Assembly: GCA_019137255.1 (NCBI GenBank)
Contig: WPDH01000185.1
Span: forward strand, 1-64,000
DNA: 64,000 nt
Direction: 5' to 3'
Origin: Corinectria fuckeliana
Lineage: Eukaryota > Ascomycota > Sordariomycetes > Hypocreales > Nectriaceae
Shown here piece by piece: positions 35,579-46,590 of the stretch. A program made the translations under genes and the position numbers. Under the pieces are notes generated by a model, which did not search any database, was not told the DNA's origin, and saw nothing but the letters and a program-made list of their open reading frames with translations. Position 1 is the stretch's first letter, and each line of letters opens with the position of its first letter.

Positions 35579-38017
35579 TCAGATAGAAACAGCAGAGACG
35601 ACACTCTCCCGCCAGCTCCAAAGCCCAGACCAAGTAGCACCTGGGCCGGCTACGACCTGACCAACGATGACGGAGAAGAAAGCTCTAAATGTGTCGGATG
35701 TGGTTATGTATCCCGCGCGGCGCAGCTCCCAGACAGAATAGAGGTTATGGGTCGCAATGGCCAGGGCAGTCAGTGCCACATTGCTTGTGATCAGAGACAA
35801 AGATCCCCACTGAGCTTGATCATTTCCTTTGGGGACAAATAGTCCTGAAGGTACCCCGAAATATATCTCAGAGTAGATGTCGGCATGCCACAGTGCAGCC
35901 AAGTGCGCGGTAGCTTGGATGGCAAATGCAAATCCATATACGAACTGCAAAACAGGAACATCCAAGGCCGTGTAACGATTGAGATACGGCGTAAGATCTG
36001 CATTCTTCTTCCGCTGCCATAGTTTTATAGCAGGAGGCAGTATAGCCATCAAAGTGGGAAACAGTAAAGGCTCCAGGCTTGCCCACTCCTTCCAGTCATT
36101 TCTGTCTGCCAAAGGAGCAAGCATCAGAATGGTCGGGAAGATGTAGCCCAGAGCCAACGCCGGGACCAAGGATTTGCCAACTTCTGGCTGGACGAAGCGG
36201 CCCGCAGGCGCATCGAAGGCCAGGGAAGCACTCAGCAGTGCAACCAAGGGGACTGCTCGGCAAATGCCTAGATGCTGTAGGCCGACCATGAAAACCTGAG
36301 ACAAAATAAATGGCAATCCTTTGCTACCAACTCTACTTCCCTCGATTGCGTATATCAGCAATGGCGAGACTGACTGGGACAGAAGATAGATTTGTGGCAG
36401 GGTAGACGCCGAGTCAAACCAAGGAATGTGACTCTCGGTGGTGGAAGACGCAGGAGTGTCAGGCATCTTAATGGCAGTATTGGGTTGTGGGGAGCCAAGT
36501 GACATCCAAAGCAGGAGACCCATCACGACAGTATAAAACCATGTGATGGTCTTTGCTCGAGCTCCTTGGAAGGGTTGTGCGGGGAGTTCGTGAATGAACG
36601 GGATCGCCCGGGATCGAGAGGGAATGGCAAGCTTTTTGACACGAGAACCGCCGACAATACGTGCGCTCAATACTCGCAAAGGACTGTCATCCCCAGCTAA
36701 TGGTCCCAACGCTCGCCACACGATGTTGGAGACTATAGGCTTCTCGAATGCTAAGATGGCCTGCATCTTGTTCGACGAAGAGACGGTGAACTTGGCTCGC
36801 TCGTGACGCGTGCTCTGCATCTTGTCGCAGATGCCGTTGATATCCTCGGTGGACAAGCCACTGAGACCCTCCTGTCTCTCATCTCTCTTCTCCAGCAGTG
36901 CGTTCATGAACTCGGCAACCGATTCCAAAGCGCCGTTGGCTCCCATACCGCCGATTGGATTTGGCTTGAACATCGTCAGCGGTGGATCGTCCTGTGTGAA
37001 ACTTTGTTTTAACCTTGTGCGCTGAATCTCCAATGAGCAGCATGCGGTTGTAAAACCACTTCTTAAAAACCACTTCATGGAGTGGTGTGAGGGCTGAGGT
37101 TACGCGTTTGTGATAGAGCTGGCCGAAGGTAAGGTTCTCCGTGATGGGCAGTGCTTGGTGTTGCTTTACGAACAGCGATTCGTCTTCTTTTGTGTACTTC
37201 GGTATATCCTGACCGTACTTTGTCTCCGGCAATTTGACAAACAGGAACCAATAAACTCGTTCGTCTGGTCCGGAAGTGACGAGGAACGCCTTTTGATCTC
37301 CCGTTGTGAAAGACTGCTCCTTTTCTGGCCAATTGACTACCTTGTGCGCAATGCCGAAACTACATTGGTAGTAGCAAGGGACGCGGTCTTCCTCCCTAGC
37401 GGGAAAGTAGCCTGGCTTGGTTTCTCTGGCGATGCGAGACATCTCCTTTCTCACGACACTATGGATGCCATCAGCTCCAATAACGATGGTCCCGCGATAG
37501 ACCTGGCCATTTAGAGTCGTAACCTGGACACCAGAGCCTCTGTAATCAATCCGTTCAACCGGATTTTGAAGATGGACTCGATCTTTGTGCTGGATTCGGC
37601 TATACAAGACCTGCAACAACCATTGTCGATCGAAAAAGACCATGGGATATCCATGTCTGAGCTGAGTCAGTATCATGACTTCGCACCCGCACTTTTGCGT
37701 CTCACTTACCGCTTCTCCATATGGCTAAACATATGTTCCGTGCACTTCATAGACTTGCCATCCTTGGCACGAATGTGGAGGTTGTCAAATTCTCCTGCTT
37801 GCGCTACCACCCTCACAGCGTCGTAGCAGCCAATCTGGTCCAGGATGAGCAGCCCGTTGGGCATCAGGCCGATACTGGCGCCAACGGGAGGCGATATGTC
37901 ATCGTGAGCCTCCAGAAGCACGTAGTCAATGCTGAAATTTTCGAGCAGGATCGCTAGGGTAAGGCCAGCAACGCCTCCTCCAGCGATGATGACCTTGAAG
38001 TTATCGTCTTGCGACAT
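35579..38017 (-). CDS. FAD-dependent monooxygenase fused to a multi-spanning membrane domain
   Basis: Three exons: 38017-37710, 37656-37014, 36964-35579; 778 aa. The N-terminal about 420 residues form a PHBH-fold flavin monooxygenase of the PaxM type: FAD-binding IIAGGGVAGLTLAILLE at about 9-25, GADGIHSVVR, and GDSAHK-PNPIGGMGANGALES spanning the second intron (49 bp, CTGAC branch, AAG acceptor). The C-terminal about 350 residues hold seven to eight hydrophobic helices (e.g. ITWFYTVVMGLLLWMSLG, FILSQVFMVGLQHLGI, VPVLQFVYGFAFAIQATAHL). In fungal meroterpenoid and indole-diterpene pathways, FAD epoxidases act with separate integral-membrane terpene cyclases, so a fused epoxidase-cyclase-like protein is conceivable. 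No prenyltransferase or synthase gene lies nearby in this window. The fusion is seen; the reaction is inference. Confidence 0.85.
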
Positions 38018-38816
38018 GTCGTACGAAATGCGGAATTATATTTGTTAGGGATGTCGTGGCGCGCGGTTTCTCACAGGAGAATCAGTCGACAGAGTCACGG
38101 AGATAATATACATGTACGGAGTAGTAATCCTTGACTGCGTGTGCCGTGTGGTGTGAGGCACGGCGGTGAGGATGACTGGGAGCTGAATCCTTCGGGATGT
38201 TCGGGTTTGTTGATGCTGATTCATAGATCAATTGTACGAAAAATGCTGTACATAAGTTGGCAACATGCACCGGGACTGTGACGAACGGCTTCTTGGTGCA
38301 TATTTGACAAGGTGTAATTGCCGGCGGAACTAGGAAAGACTCTGTCCGACCTCGGGAATTGGACTATTGACTGACTGCCTTGTCTTCAGATTTGTTGGGC
38401 CTCACAAGTTGCGGGGCCGTCTAGACGCGCAGGAAGCTGACGGCAGGGGTAAAGGGCTTTCCTTAGGCCCGGGATATTACGTGTCAGCAACTAAGATAAG
38501 ACGCGAACCCTCGGAAAATTGATACGGACGAGACATGAATTCGGCACTAATCATGCTAGCACCGCCCAGCTTCGACAAGAGACTTAAAGTTCAAACCTAG
38601 TTATTTCACTCTGACCACATCCCTTGGGCATATGCTTGCTCTACCGCTCATTTTCCCCAGAGCAAAGCTGCCCATCACAGCTCTGGCGGGCTGTGTCTCC
38701 AGATGCCTTCTCTAGTTGAGGCCTTTGGCTGTTGGCGTCCCCATGCTTGCTGTCTCCATCTTGATCACCATCTTTGAGATGCTCTTGCGTTGAATTGGTT
38801 CCCTTGGTGTGGGCCG
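38018..38816. other. Intergenic, no gene seen
   Basis: 799 bp upstream of the monooxygenase gene; no ORF of interest. Likely holds its promoter. Confidence 0.45.
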
Positions 38817-40118
38817 TCAAGACTGTCCTGGGCTAGATTTGACAGCTCCAGCGGTAGGTGAGCTGTCCTTGGTGCTGGTCCGGTCTGTGTCTAGCTGTAC
38901 TGAAACTGCCTTGTTCGTGGATAAGCTTTCGAATTGCTCTGAAAGTCCCTGAGACTCCTGCAGGTTTATGAATGTTCATCCAAGAGGTATATAACAAGAC
39001 CGCGCAGCGAGATGCTTACCTGGGCGATGGATTTCTTTGCCTATGCGCCTGTGCGCCTGTGCCCTGCGTCCCATCCTTGCCATCAATCGAGACGAACTTG
39101 ACGAACTTGACTTCTTTGATTGGTGGGCAGTTGTGTTGTCGTCGTCTTTTGTCTCTCTTGACTTGGAGAACTGATCTACTTCTTACCACCCTTCAAGATA
39201 CCGTGTGGAGGCCTTTAACAATCTCGAGACACTGTCTCGCAAACCAAAGTGCCACTTTAGGATCGCGTCCCTTCGCAAGAGATTGACTGTGTTTTGCCCA
39301 GAGGTCCATCAGATTACCATCAGCGCAAGAGAAGACAAGGTGGTAGTGTGGACCACGCGAGAAAGTCTAGAGAAGCTGAAATAGGTGGGGATGGATGGTC
39401 CTTGCCCTTCCCGCTGAATCGACTGAGGCTTGAAACCTCATCTAAGACTGCCTTCTCATTTGAGTCATCCAATTTCTTCACGGCATATAATTGAGTCTTT
39501 CAAAGTGAAACGTTAGCTTTTGTTAGCTCACACCGTCAGGGGCTGGGCTAAGCCTTAGTACCTCGGGACCATCATGGTGACTCCATTGTATGTTTGCTTT
39601 CGAAGCGGCGCCAAACCTTCTCCCAACCGAATTGCTTTCGAGGTACGGTAGGATGGTCCTTATCGCAACATCCCAATATGGTGGGCTCTTCGATCAGGGA
39701 CAGCAGCTTCTCGTGTGTGTTCGAAAGGGAGGTGGCTGTCATCGATACCCTCCTTGATGAAGTCAACGATCGCTTCAAGCTTTCCCATGACAACGAGAAT
39801 TGTGAAGATATCTGTTCTTCTGTCGAGTTCATCTAAAGTCCGCAAGGCCGAGCTCTCCATCTAGGTAAGATGATCTTCAGTGGCTTCCGCCCTTTGCTTC
39901 AGTGAGATGCACCCAATCCTTGCAAGCTTCTGGGTAATTCTTCCCACGCTGAGGAGTTTTTCCAATTCATCCCTGGGCAAGAAGTCAAGACGTCGACCGT
40001 CGTGGGATTTGATCATTTTATCACGGATCTGGTCCCCGAGAGGCTCCTTGTGGGTAGCACTCGCCGTAGTCTTTAGTCTCCAAAGGGATTGGATTACCGT
40101 TAGGTGCTTTACTTCCAT
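38817..40118 (-). pseudogene. Protein-kinase-like gene, frameshifted and decayed
   Basis: Minus-strand text follows a fungal protein family with an N-terminal helical region and a Ser/Thr-kinase-like domain, but across different frames. From ATG 40118: SLWRLKTT, then DFLPRDELEKLLSVGRITQ; next frame DIFTILVVMGKLEAIVDFI and GIDDSHLPF; then CFGWEKVWRRFE-type text; then YAVKKLDDSNEKAVLDEVS (the VAIK lysine region), HYHLVFSCADGNLMDLW and ARQCLEIVKGLHT (helix before the catalytic loop). The HRDxKPxN loop and DFG are not found. A last spliced segment ends in TGA at 38817-38819. Several frameshifts and stops make it non-functional. Confidence 0.65.
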
Positions 40119-40864
40119 GATCGGGAGTATTAGTGTTCACAACAAACCTTACAGACCGCTTCGGTCGTTCGGTGGCATGACTGAAGAACACAGAAACTAT
40201 CCAGCGCCTTTGGCAAACCCCCGGAGCTATTCATACAAAGCCGGCGCCCGTCAACAGTCAGGGCCAGTGGTCGAGTTGAACATCCCACCCTCGGCCATTC
40301 CTAGCCGTGGACAACATTCTCTTCCGGTGGTCCGGATTCCGCCTTATTAACGTGGAAAACGAGTGCTTGGTGCAAAAGACGAGTCGATGCGACTACGTCG
40401 CGCTGTTGTGCGTCTGGAGAGCAATACCCACCATCCTGTACAGATACGACTCTTCGGACAAGAACCCGATCCTCCTCAAACTGAAGGATAACGTCGAGCG
40501 CCTTAGCACTACCAAAGGTCTATCGACTGCTCGGGAGCATGGGCGACGTCTACGCGGACGCAACTGCCACCCAAATTGCCGCCGCAGGCATCGACACCGA
40601 CGCTGGCCTAAGGGGAGTCTGGCACCGCCCCGGAAGCGCGATATTCCCCATCCCGATCCCGCCTCGTTCCGGAATAGTAAGCTTGAATCTCTCAATTTGC
40701 CTTACTTCCCAATCAGAAGAAGTGACCCGCAGTTACTGCCACCAGGTCGCCTTATTAAACTTCGCCCACTAGCGAGTCCTATAACTGTCAAGGTCATCTT
40801 GAAAATCAACCTAGCAGAGAGCGTTGTAAGAAGTTAAGTAAGAGTATTTATTATCACAGCCTAG
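40119..40864 (+). other. ORF fragments, unassigned
   Basis: Coding-like stretches occur in all plus frames (e.g. MGDVYADATATQIAAAGIDT at 40539, QQSGPVVELNIPPSAIP near 40260), none long or joined by sound splice sites. Possibly another decayed gene between the kinase relic and the hAT insertion. Family unknown. Confidence 0.3.
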
Positions 40865-42424
40865 GTTGAGGCCAGGGTTGCAAATTAGTAACTAGTGAGC
40901 TAGTTAGTAAGCTAGTTTAAATTACTACTAGTTAATTAACTACTAGTTAAAATGAGCTAGTTAATTTTCAAACTACTAACTAACTAACTACTAGTTAATT
41001 TAGTAACTAACTAACTAACTAATAGAAAAAATCTTAACTAACTAACTACTAACTAATTAAAATTTAATTTAACTAACTAAAAAGTAAGCTAGTTAAAAAA
41101 AAACTACTAACTAAACTATTAACTACTAACTAACTACTAACTAACTACTAACTAGCTAGTAAGTAATAAATATATAATAATTATATTTAAATAGTTTATA
41201 TTATAAGAATAATATAATAGTTTAGTATTATTTATTAGATAAATAAATAAATATTATAAGAATAATATAAGAATATAAACTTAATATACTTAACTAAGAG
41301 TTAAATAAATAGTTAAAAATTAAATATAATACTTTAAATATTCTTTAAAATAACAGCTATTTTTAACATATTTTATAAATATTTATAGTAATAAATCTTA
41401 TTAATAGAAATTAATATAAATTATATCTTATTTAAGCTTAATACTATAATCTAACTAGATTAGAACTAGTACTTATACTTTCTTTTTTTTTTAAATCTCT
41501 TCTTAAAGTATATATTTTCTTTTTAGATTTTATTTTATCTTATTAAGCTAAAAATAAGATAAGAAGCTATAAATAGTAATAAATTATTTATAAATATCTA
41601 TTTTTAGATACTTTAAAGTTTTATAATTAATTTAAAAAAAATCTATATTAAATTAATATTAGATCTTACTATACTAAACAATTATAATATACTTAAATAA
41701 GTTCTATTATATTTAATTTAATTTTTATAAATATACTTTTACTAAAAAGGCTTTTTAACTTTTTACTTAATTTTACTACTCTTTTTAACAAAAGATAATA
41801 TTAAGACTATTATAGTTAATATATAAGCTATAATAATAAAAATATTATTAAGAAAATACTACCTTTATATAGTATTTAATATTTAAGAGCTAATAATTTT
41901 ATAATAATTTCTTATTTAATTATTAATTATTAAAGTTTTACTATAAGATAAGTTAAAAAAAAGATAAGAAAAAACTACTAAGATAAACAGATAAGATAAG
42001 ATAAGATAATATTAGATAAGATAAGATAAACTAAAAATAACAAAATAGTAAGATAATAATATTATTTAACTTATATTATTAACTTAAATTTTTTATTAAC
42101 TAATTAACTAATTTTAACTAATTAACTATTAACTAACTACTAACTAACTACTAACTAGTAGTTAAAAATTAACTTACTAACTTGTAGTTAAAATTTTTTT
42201 TAATTAACTAACTAAAAAGTGAGCTAGTTTAAAATTTTCTACTAACTAACTAATTAACTACTAGTTAATTTAACAACTAACTAACTAGTAGTTAAAAATT
42301 TTTTTAATTAACTAACTAAAAAGTGAGCTAGTTAAAAATTTTCTACTAACTAACTAACTAAACTACTAGTTTATTAGTTAGTAGTACTAATACTAGTAGT
42401 TTTTCTGGCAACCCTGGTTGAGGC
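40865..42424. mobile_element. Non-autonomous hAT-type DNA transposon with 8-bp target duplication
   Basis: Element 40873-42416 (1,544 bp) starts CAGGGTTGC and ends GCAACCCTG, a perfect 9-bp terminal inverted repeat, and is bounded by identical 8-bp duplications GTTGAGGC at 40865-40872 and 42417-42424. Eight-base duplications and CAGGG-type ends are hallmarks of the hAT superfamily. The subterminal 200-300 bp at both ends are packed with AACTAACTA/TAGTTAGT motifs on both strands, probable transposase binding repeats. The interior is over 80% AT without ORFs, through RIP or as a MITE-like filler. It sits in the upstream region of the HNH gene. Confidence 0.85.
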
Positions 42425-42432
42425 CAGGCGGT

Positions 42433-42440
42433 TATAAATA
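42433..42440 (+). promoter_or_regulatory. TATA-like box upstream of the HNH gene
   Basis: TATAAATA lies 9 bp after the hAT target duplication and about 300 bp before the HNH ATG. Position relative to a transcription start is unknown, so this is a candidate only. The insertion would have displaced everything further upstream. Confidence 0.3.
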
Positions 42441-42737
42441 GCATCCACAGAGTTTTACCATCTTAATCTTAATTGTCAGTCCAGGCTCACATCTCTCGCC
42501 AGCTCCGACATAAAGCTGCTAGTGCAGTACATCTCCGGACGCTACTTTACCGCTGGACATTCGCTTCTACCGGATATCTTCTCTCTGAAGGCTACATTTC
42601 GATTTAACCATTGCCACGCCAACTCGTTATCAGCACGTGACCTACTATTCCTTATCGCAGCAACAACTGGACCAATCGTGGGAAAACATCTTCAAAGCAT
42701 CTTGAACCGCATCAGGTGAGTGTAGCCAAACGCAACC

Positions 42738-44448
42738 ATGTCCAGCGCTGCTATTACGCCCCAATTTCGCACCCTCGGATGGAACATTCATCTCCTCTGC
42801 GGCCCTGATGGAGATCCATTCGCTGGCCTCTTCCATCCGCCAGGCAGCAACAACTTGACCTATCGCGACGTCATCAACGAATTGCGCCTTTGCTTCGAGA
42901 TCCCAAGCCTTGCCGGAGACGATGCCGATAACCGAAGCAACGACCCTTGGGCAGACTCTGCGCTTGGATATGTTTGTTCTCCTGGCGGCAGTTTGCAGCC
43001 GCTCGGTGATAGATCAACTGTGGCCACTGCTTGTCCTCCCCAAATGATCTACGGCCAGGATCTCGACACAACTATCTCAACACCGGCTGGGGATCCATCA
43101 TCTGCTCTTTCAAGACCACCGCCATTGTGCTTGCACGTTGTTAGACACATTGAGTGCAGTATTTCTCCCGAAGAACCATTGACAGCGCATCTACGAGGTA
43201 TGGTCCATTGCCTTTTCCATAATCATACCAATGGCTAACAACAATTTTTCAGCCGGATGTGCAACCCATATACCCTATCCCTCCCTCCGTCGCGACGAAC
43301 GATATCTTCCTCCGAACAAAGCCTCTAGAAACCCTCAGTTTGCTCGGTTACCGTACCGTAAAACGATACGTCCCGCTCGAGCCTCGCAATCGCCCCCAAA
43401 ACGTTCCGCTTCCGGCTCGATATCTCCCACTAGGGACTCGCGATCAAATAACGAAGTAGAGGACGTTGCGGGCTTGATTGCTCCGCCTTCACTTGATGTT
43501 CCACTGGAACAGGCTCGCCAAACCATGGCGGCCTTCCGCACATCATGTCTCGCTGCCAACACGACCTGCGCAGTAACAGGCAAAGGTCGATCGTGGTATT
43601 TCAATCCATCCGTTGGGCCAGCTGTGCAAGCATGTCACATTGTGCCTCAACAGCATTATCATGTCTACCCAACTCCGACCTCTCTGCCGGGAAGCAGACT
43701 AAGCCCGCGGCGGTTGCGTCAGGCCTGGGATTGTACCTGGTCACTGGGGAATGGCATTCTGTTACTGAGCCATCTCCACGAGCTCTTCGACGCCAGACTC
43801 TTTTCTATTAACCCGGATACTCTACGGATACGTGTCTTTATGCCATATGATGTTCTCTTAGATTATCACGGCTCTATCGCCCATCTTTCTTGGAACGTTG
43901 ATCGAAGAGCATTGTGTCATCACTACGAAATGTGCTGCATCGAGAACATGGCTGCGAAAATGCCTTTGTCGGAAGTCCTGGCTTCTGAGACGGTATCAAG
44001 GTCCGCAGCCTCGGGAGACATCTCCCCATTTGACTCTGGATCTCATATTCCCATCATCTCCGGTGCCACGAGCCCGGGTAATGTCCCACTGCAAAGGGCT
44101 GCTGGGGACCCGTCAAAGCAGCCACGGCCGAGGCCAGATGAACCTGTTGATCTGGAGCAGTCCGCAGAGCCACTGACCGTCGATGGCTCGTCTGCCTCGA
44201 GTTCATTCGGGCACCAGTCTATTCCACCTCAGATGCGGCGAAAGGGGCATGTATTAGACCAAACAGAAGAGCATGATCGAAGGAAGCGGCGTCGAATTTC
44301 TGGGATCAACAACGCCGTTCGAGTTAATAAAGAAGAGGAACAGACTAATCACGGAGACGGTGATCCATACTGGGACGGCTGTATTACACCCTGGAACAGG
44401 CATACTTTTCTGGCAGATGTGAACTGGGAGCTACAGAAATTAGCATAA
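42738..44448 (+). CDS. HNH_2-domain protein (putative HNH nuclease)
   Basis: Two exons, 42738-43197 and 43253-44448, 551 aa; 55-bp intron with GTATGG donor and a TTTTTCAG acceptor. The N-terminal about 150 residues resemble the conserved N-region of fungal HNH_2 proteins (FRTLGWNIHLL). The HNH core spans about residues 260-350: CAVTGKG, then VQACHIVPQQHYHVYP with the first His, WSLGNGILLLSHLHELFD with the Asn and final His, and RIRVFMPYDVLLDYHG. The C-terminal about 180 residues are Ser/Pro rich and basic (RRKRRRISG may be nuclear targeting). Large families of these occur in fungi and their cellular role is not established; metal-dependent DNA cleavage is inferred. The frame is intact, in contrast to its neighbours. 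Confidence 0.85.
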
Positions 44449-44646
44449 TGTAGCGGGTTGCCTTCTACTCAAGTATAAACGCCGGGAACAGGCCCGTCCC
44501 AGCTTTTAGACTAGTCACTGCTCTAAGGACTCAACCTTCTTTTTGCGACTCGAAACGGGCTCTAGTCTCTATCTAGTTATGTTTATAATATTAATTCCTA
44601 GTTTTATAATAGCTGTGAAGTTATATACGTCCTGTCTGAGGCAGTC

Positions 44647-45764
44647 ATGGATCTCGCTGGAGCCGCCATCGCTTTGGGGTCCGAATCTTGGATCGGAGCC
44701 GACGCCACTCAGTCGGAAGATGCATTCCATCAAAGAGCCTCGGCTTTTGTCGCTGCCGTCAAATGGGACGCTCTCCTCTCCATTTCGTCGCATATTCGCC
44801 ACGGCATTCCATGCAAAGTCAGTGATGAATTCTCTGTTGGCCACTCCAACATGGTACGCCGCATCGTTTTCGACGACCAAGTCAGCTGGATCGCCAGGCT
44901 CAGAATGCCACCCGTCTCCGACCTGCCTGATGACAGAGAGGCTGCGAGCGATGCGAGAATCATGCAAGTGGAGGTGGCGGGCATGAAGTTTCTCAAGTAA
45001 GTGTCGTACCCGTTCATGACTATCGCTTGCATAGCATCTAAATCCACGTCGACGTCAGGGCCAAGACCGACATTCCTGTACCCATGGTTCACGTCTATAA
45101 CACCGAGCGGGACAACAAGGTGGGCGCTCCATACATCTTGATGGATTACATCCACGGAAACGTGGCGTCCGAGATGCGGCTGGCCAAAGACTGTGCCCTT
45201 GGCCTCTACGGCACTCCAGAACAAGACCGGAGCTTCAGGCGGGAGATGGCCGGGATTCAAGCCGTCCTTGCGACCTTCACATTCGACCAAATCGGAAGCC
45301 TGTATCAAGACCCAGCCACAGAGGACTTCTTTGTTGGCCCGGATATCGAGACGGATAAAGGCCCTTGGTCACACTCGTCGGACTACTTTGCCGACGTGGC
45401 AGAACACTCGCTTCGAGTGTGCGTCAACAACGCGGCGCCCGAGGTCCTTACCAGTGCATCCTTCATGCTCCCAGTCATCTTCGCCGACTTGATGAAGCGC
45501 TACGGCGATGTTGACAGCGACAGCAATTCCAGTAACGCTACTGCAGCCCCTTTCTGTCTCACAAACAGAGACCTTGGGCCCCACAACCTTCTTGTTGATG
45601 GAGAGTTTCATATAATCGGGGTCGTCGATTTGGACGGCATCATGGCTGCCCCCTACGAGGTTGCGGCTCAGTTTCCCGTGCTGGCGGGACTGGACCCGGA
45701 GCCGCCTGGCTATGTCGAAACCATCCGATGGCCATTGAACGTATCAAGAGGACGGAGCCCTTGA
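44647..45764 (+). CDS. Aminoglycoside-phosphotransferase (APH)-fold kinase-like protein, 3' frameshift
   Basis: Two exons, 44647-44996 and 45059-45764, 351 aa as it stands. The fold markers are SVGHSNMVRRIVFDD and WIARLRMP (nucleotide loop and VAIK-like strand), YILMDYIHG (hinge), NRDLGPHNLLVD (catalytic loop) and GVVDLDGIMAAP (DFG equivalent). Fungal APH-fold proteins of this type are common and their substrates mostly unknown. After PEPPGYVET the frame runs into a short aberrant tail (IRWPLNVSRGRSP), while the expected continuation lies one frame over from 45728. A single-base loss near 45722 explains this. The kinase core is complete, so some activity may remain. Confidence 0.75.
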
Positions 45765-45985
45765 TCAAAGAGTACAGCAGCATGGTCAGGGAAATAGAGG
45801 AAAGCGCTGGCTTAACCGGGCGCAAAATCTGGAACTTGATGCTCTCGAATGGTGCGCGAGCTGTTAGCGGCCTGAGCCAGTACAAAGGGCATCAGAAGCG
45901 TGTCAATGACAGATGGATGGATGCATATGCTCGGCTCCTTGCTGAACATTTCAATTCCACTGCTTACGGCTCGTCTGGTAATTAA
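45728..45985 (+). pseudogene. Out-of-frame C-terminal tail of the APH-like gene
   Basis: An 85-codon frame beginning MAIERIKRTEPLIKEYSSM is the natural C-terminus of the upstream APH-like protein (helical, family-like), displaced by one base. No intron with usable GT and AG fits between the frames. Either a true frameshift or an assembly error. Confidence 0.6.
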
Positions 45986-46055
45986 GAGCAGGTAGGGGCT
46001 GAAGACTGGGCCAGGTACGTTAGTAGATTCAATAATAACTCCTCGTCCTAAAAAC

Positions 46056-46214
46056 ATGGTCTCTCGCGTCTCCAACACTATGCACTCGGTCGCAGGTGCC
46101 GAACAGGACGACACTCCCCAGACTCCGGTCCTCCACCTTACTTACACCGTTACATGTGCAAGTTGTAATGGCTCGAATCCCAACAGTCACAAGTGCGAGC
46201 ATTGCGGCAAGTAG
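46056..46214 (+). CDS. Small candidate zinc-ribbon protein
   Basis: A 52-aa ORF whose second half has two CxxC pairs, TCASCNGSNPNSHKCEHCGK, spaced 11 residues apart: a rubredoxin/RanBP2-like zinc knuckle. No promoter or intron evidence; it could be a real small protein or the remnant of a larger one. Intergenic between the APH-like and DDX60-like loci. Confidence 0.35.
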   Translation: MVSRVSNTMHSVAGAEQDDTPQTPVLHLTYTVTCASCNGSNPNSHKCEHCGK

Positions 46215-46590
46215 ACGTGGCCAAGTACTAGTCGTATTGTAAGTATGCCCCTGGTCAAGTGCCTAAGTTATGCCAATATGAGTAGCATAGCTCACAGCCC
46301 TAGGAACACCATCCGATGTTTATGACGGCACATCACGGTGTCACTCTTTGGAAGTCTGACAGACTGCGTCATCATGTGACTAACCTCACGTGTGCAGTGC
46401 AGTTTCTTTTACATAAAACATCTTAGAATACTTCCCCTCACTATTCCTCAAGACAGGCACCAAGCACGACCAAACGTTACTAAAACCGTCTCCGCCCCTA
46501 CTCGAAAAGGGGACTGGCGCTAGTAGATCTCAACCGAAGATCTACTCCACTCATTGCCACTTTAGTGCCCGCCTTTCATTCACCTTTCCC
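46215..46590. other. Intergenic, no gene seen
   Basis: 376 bp upstream of the DDX60-like relic; pyrimidine-rich near 46440-46590 as in a promoter region. Confidence 0.4.

Noticed and set aside
35444..35842. 132-codon plus-strand ORF
   Set aside because: Lies largely antisense to the well-supported monooxygenase-membrane fusion; shadow of its codon usage.
40880..42400. CRISPR-like or minisatellite array of AACTAACTA units
   Set aside because: Irregular spacing and both orientations; better explained as subterminal transposase-binding repeats of a hAT element.
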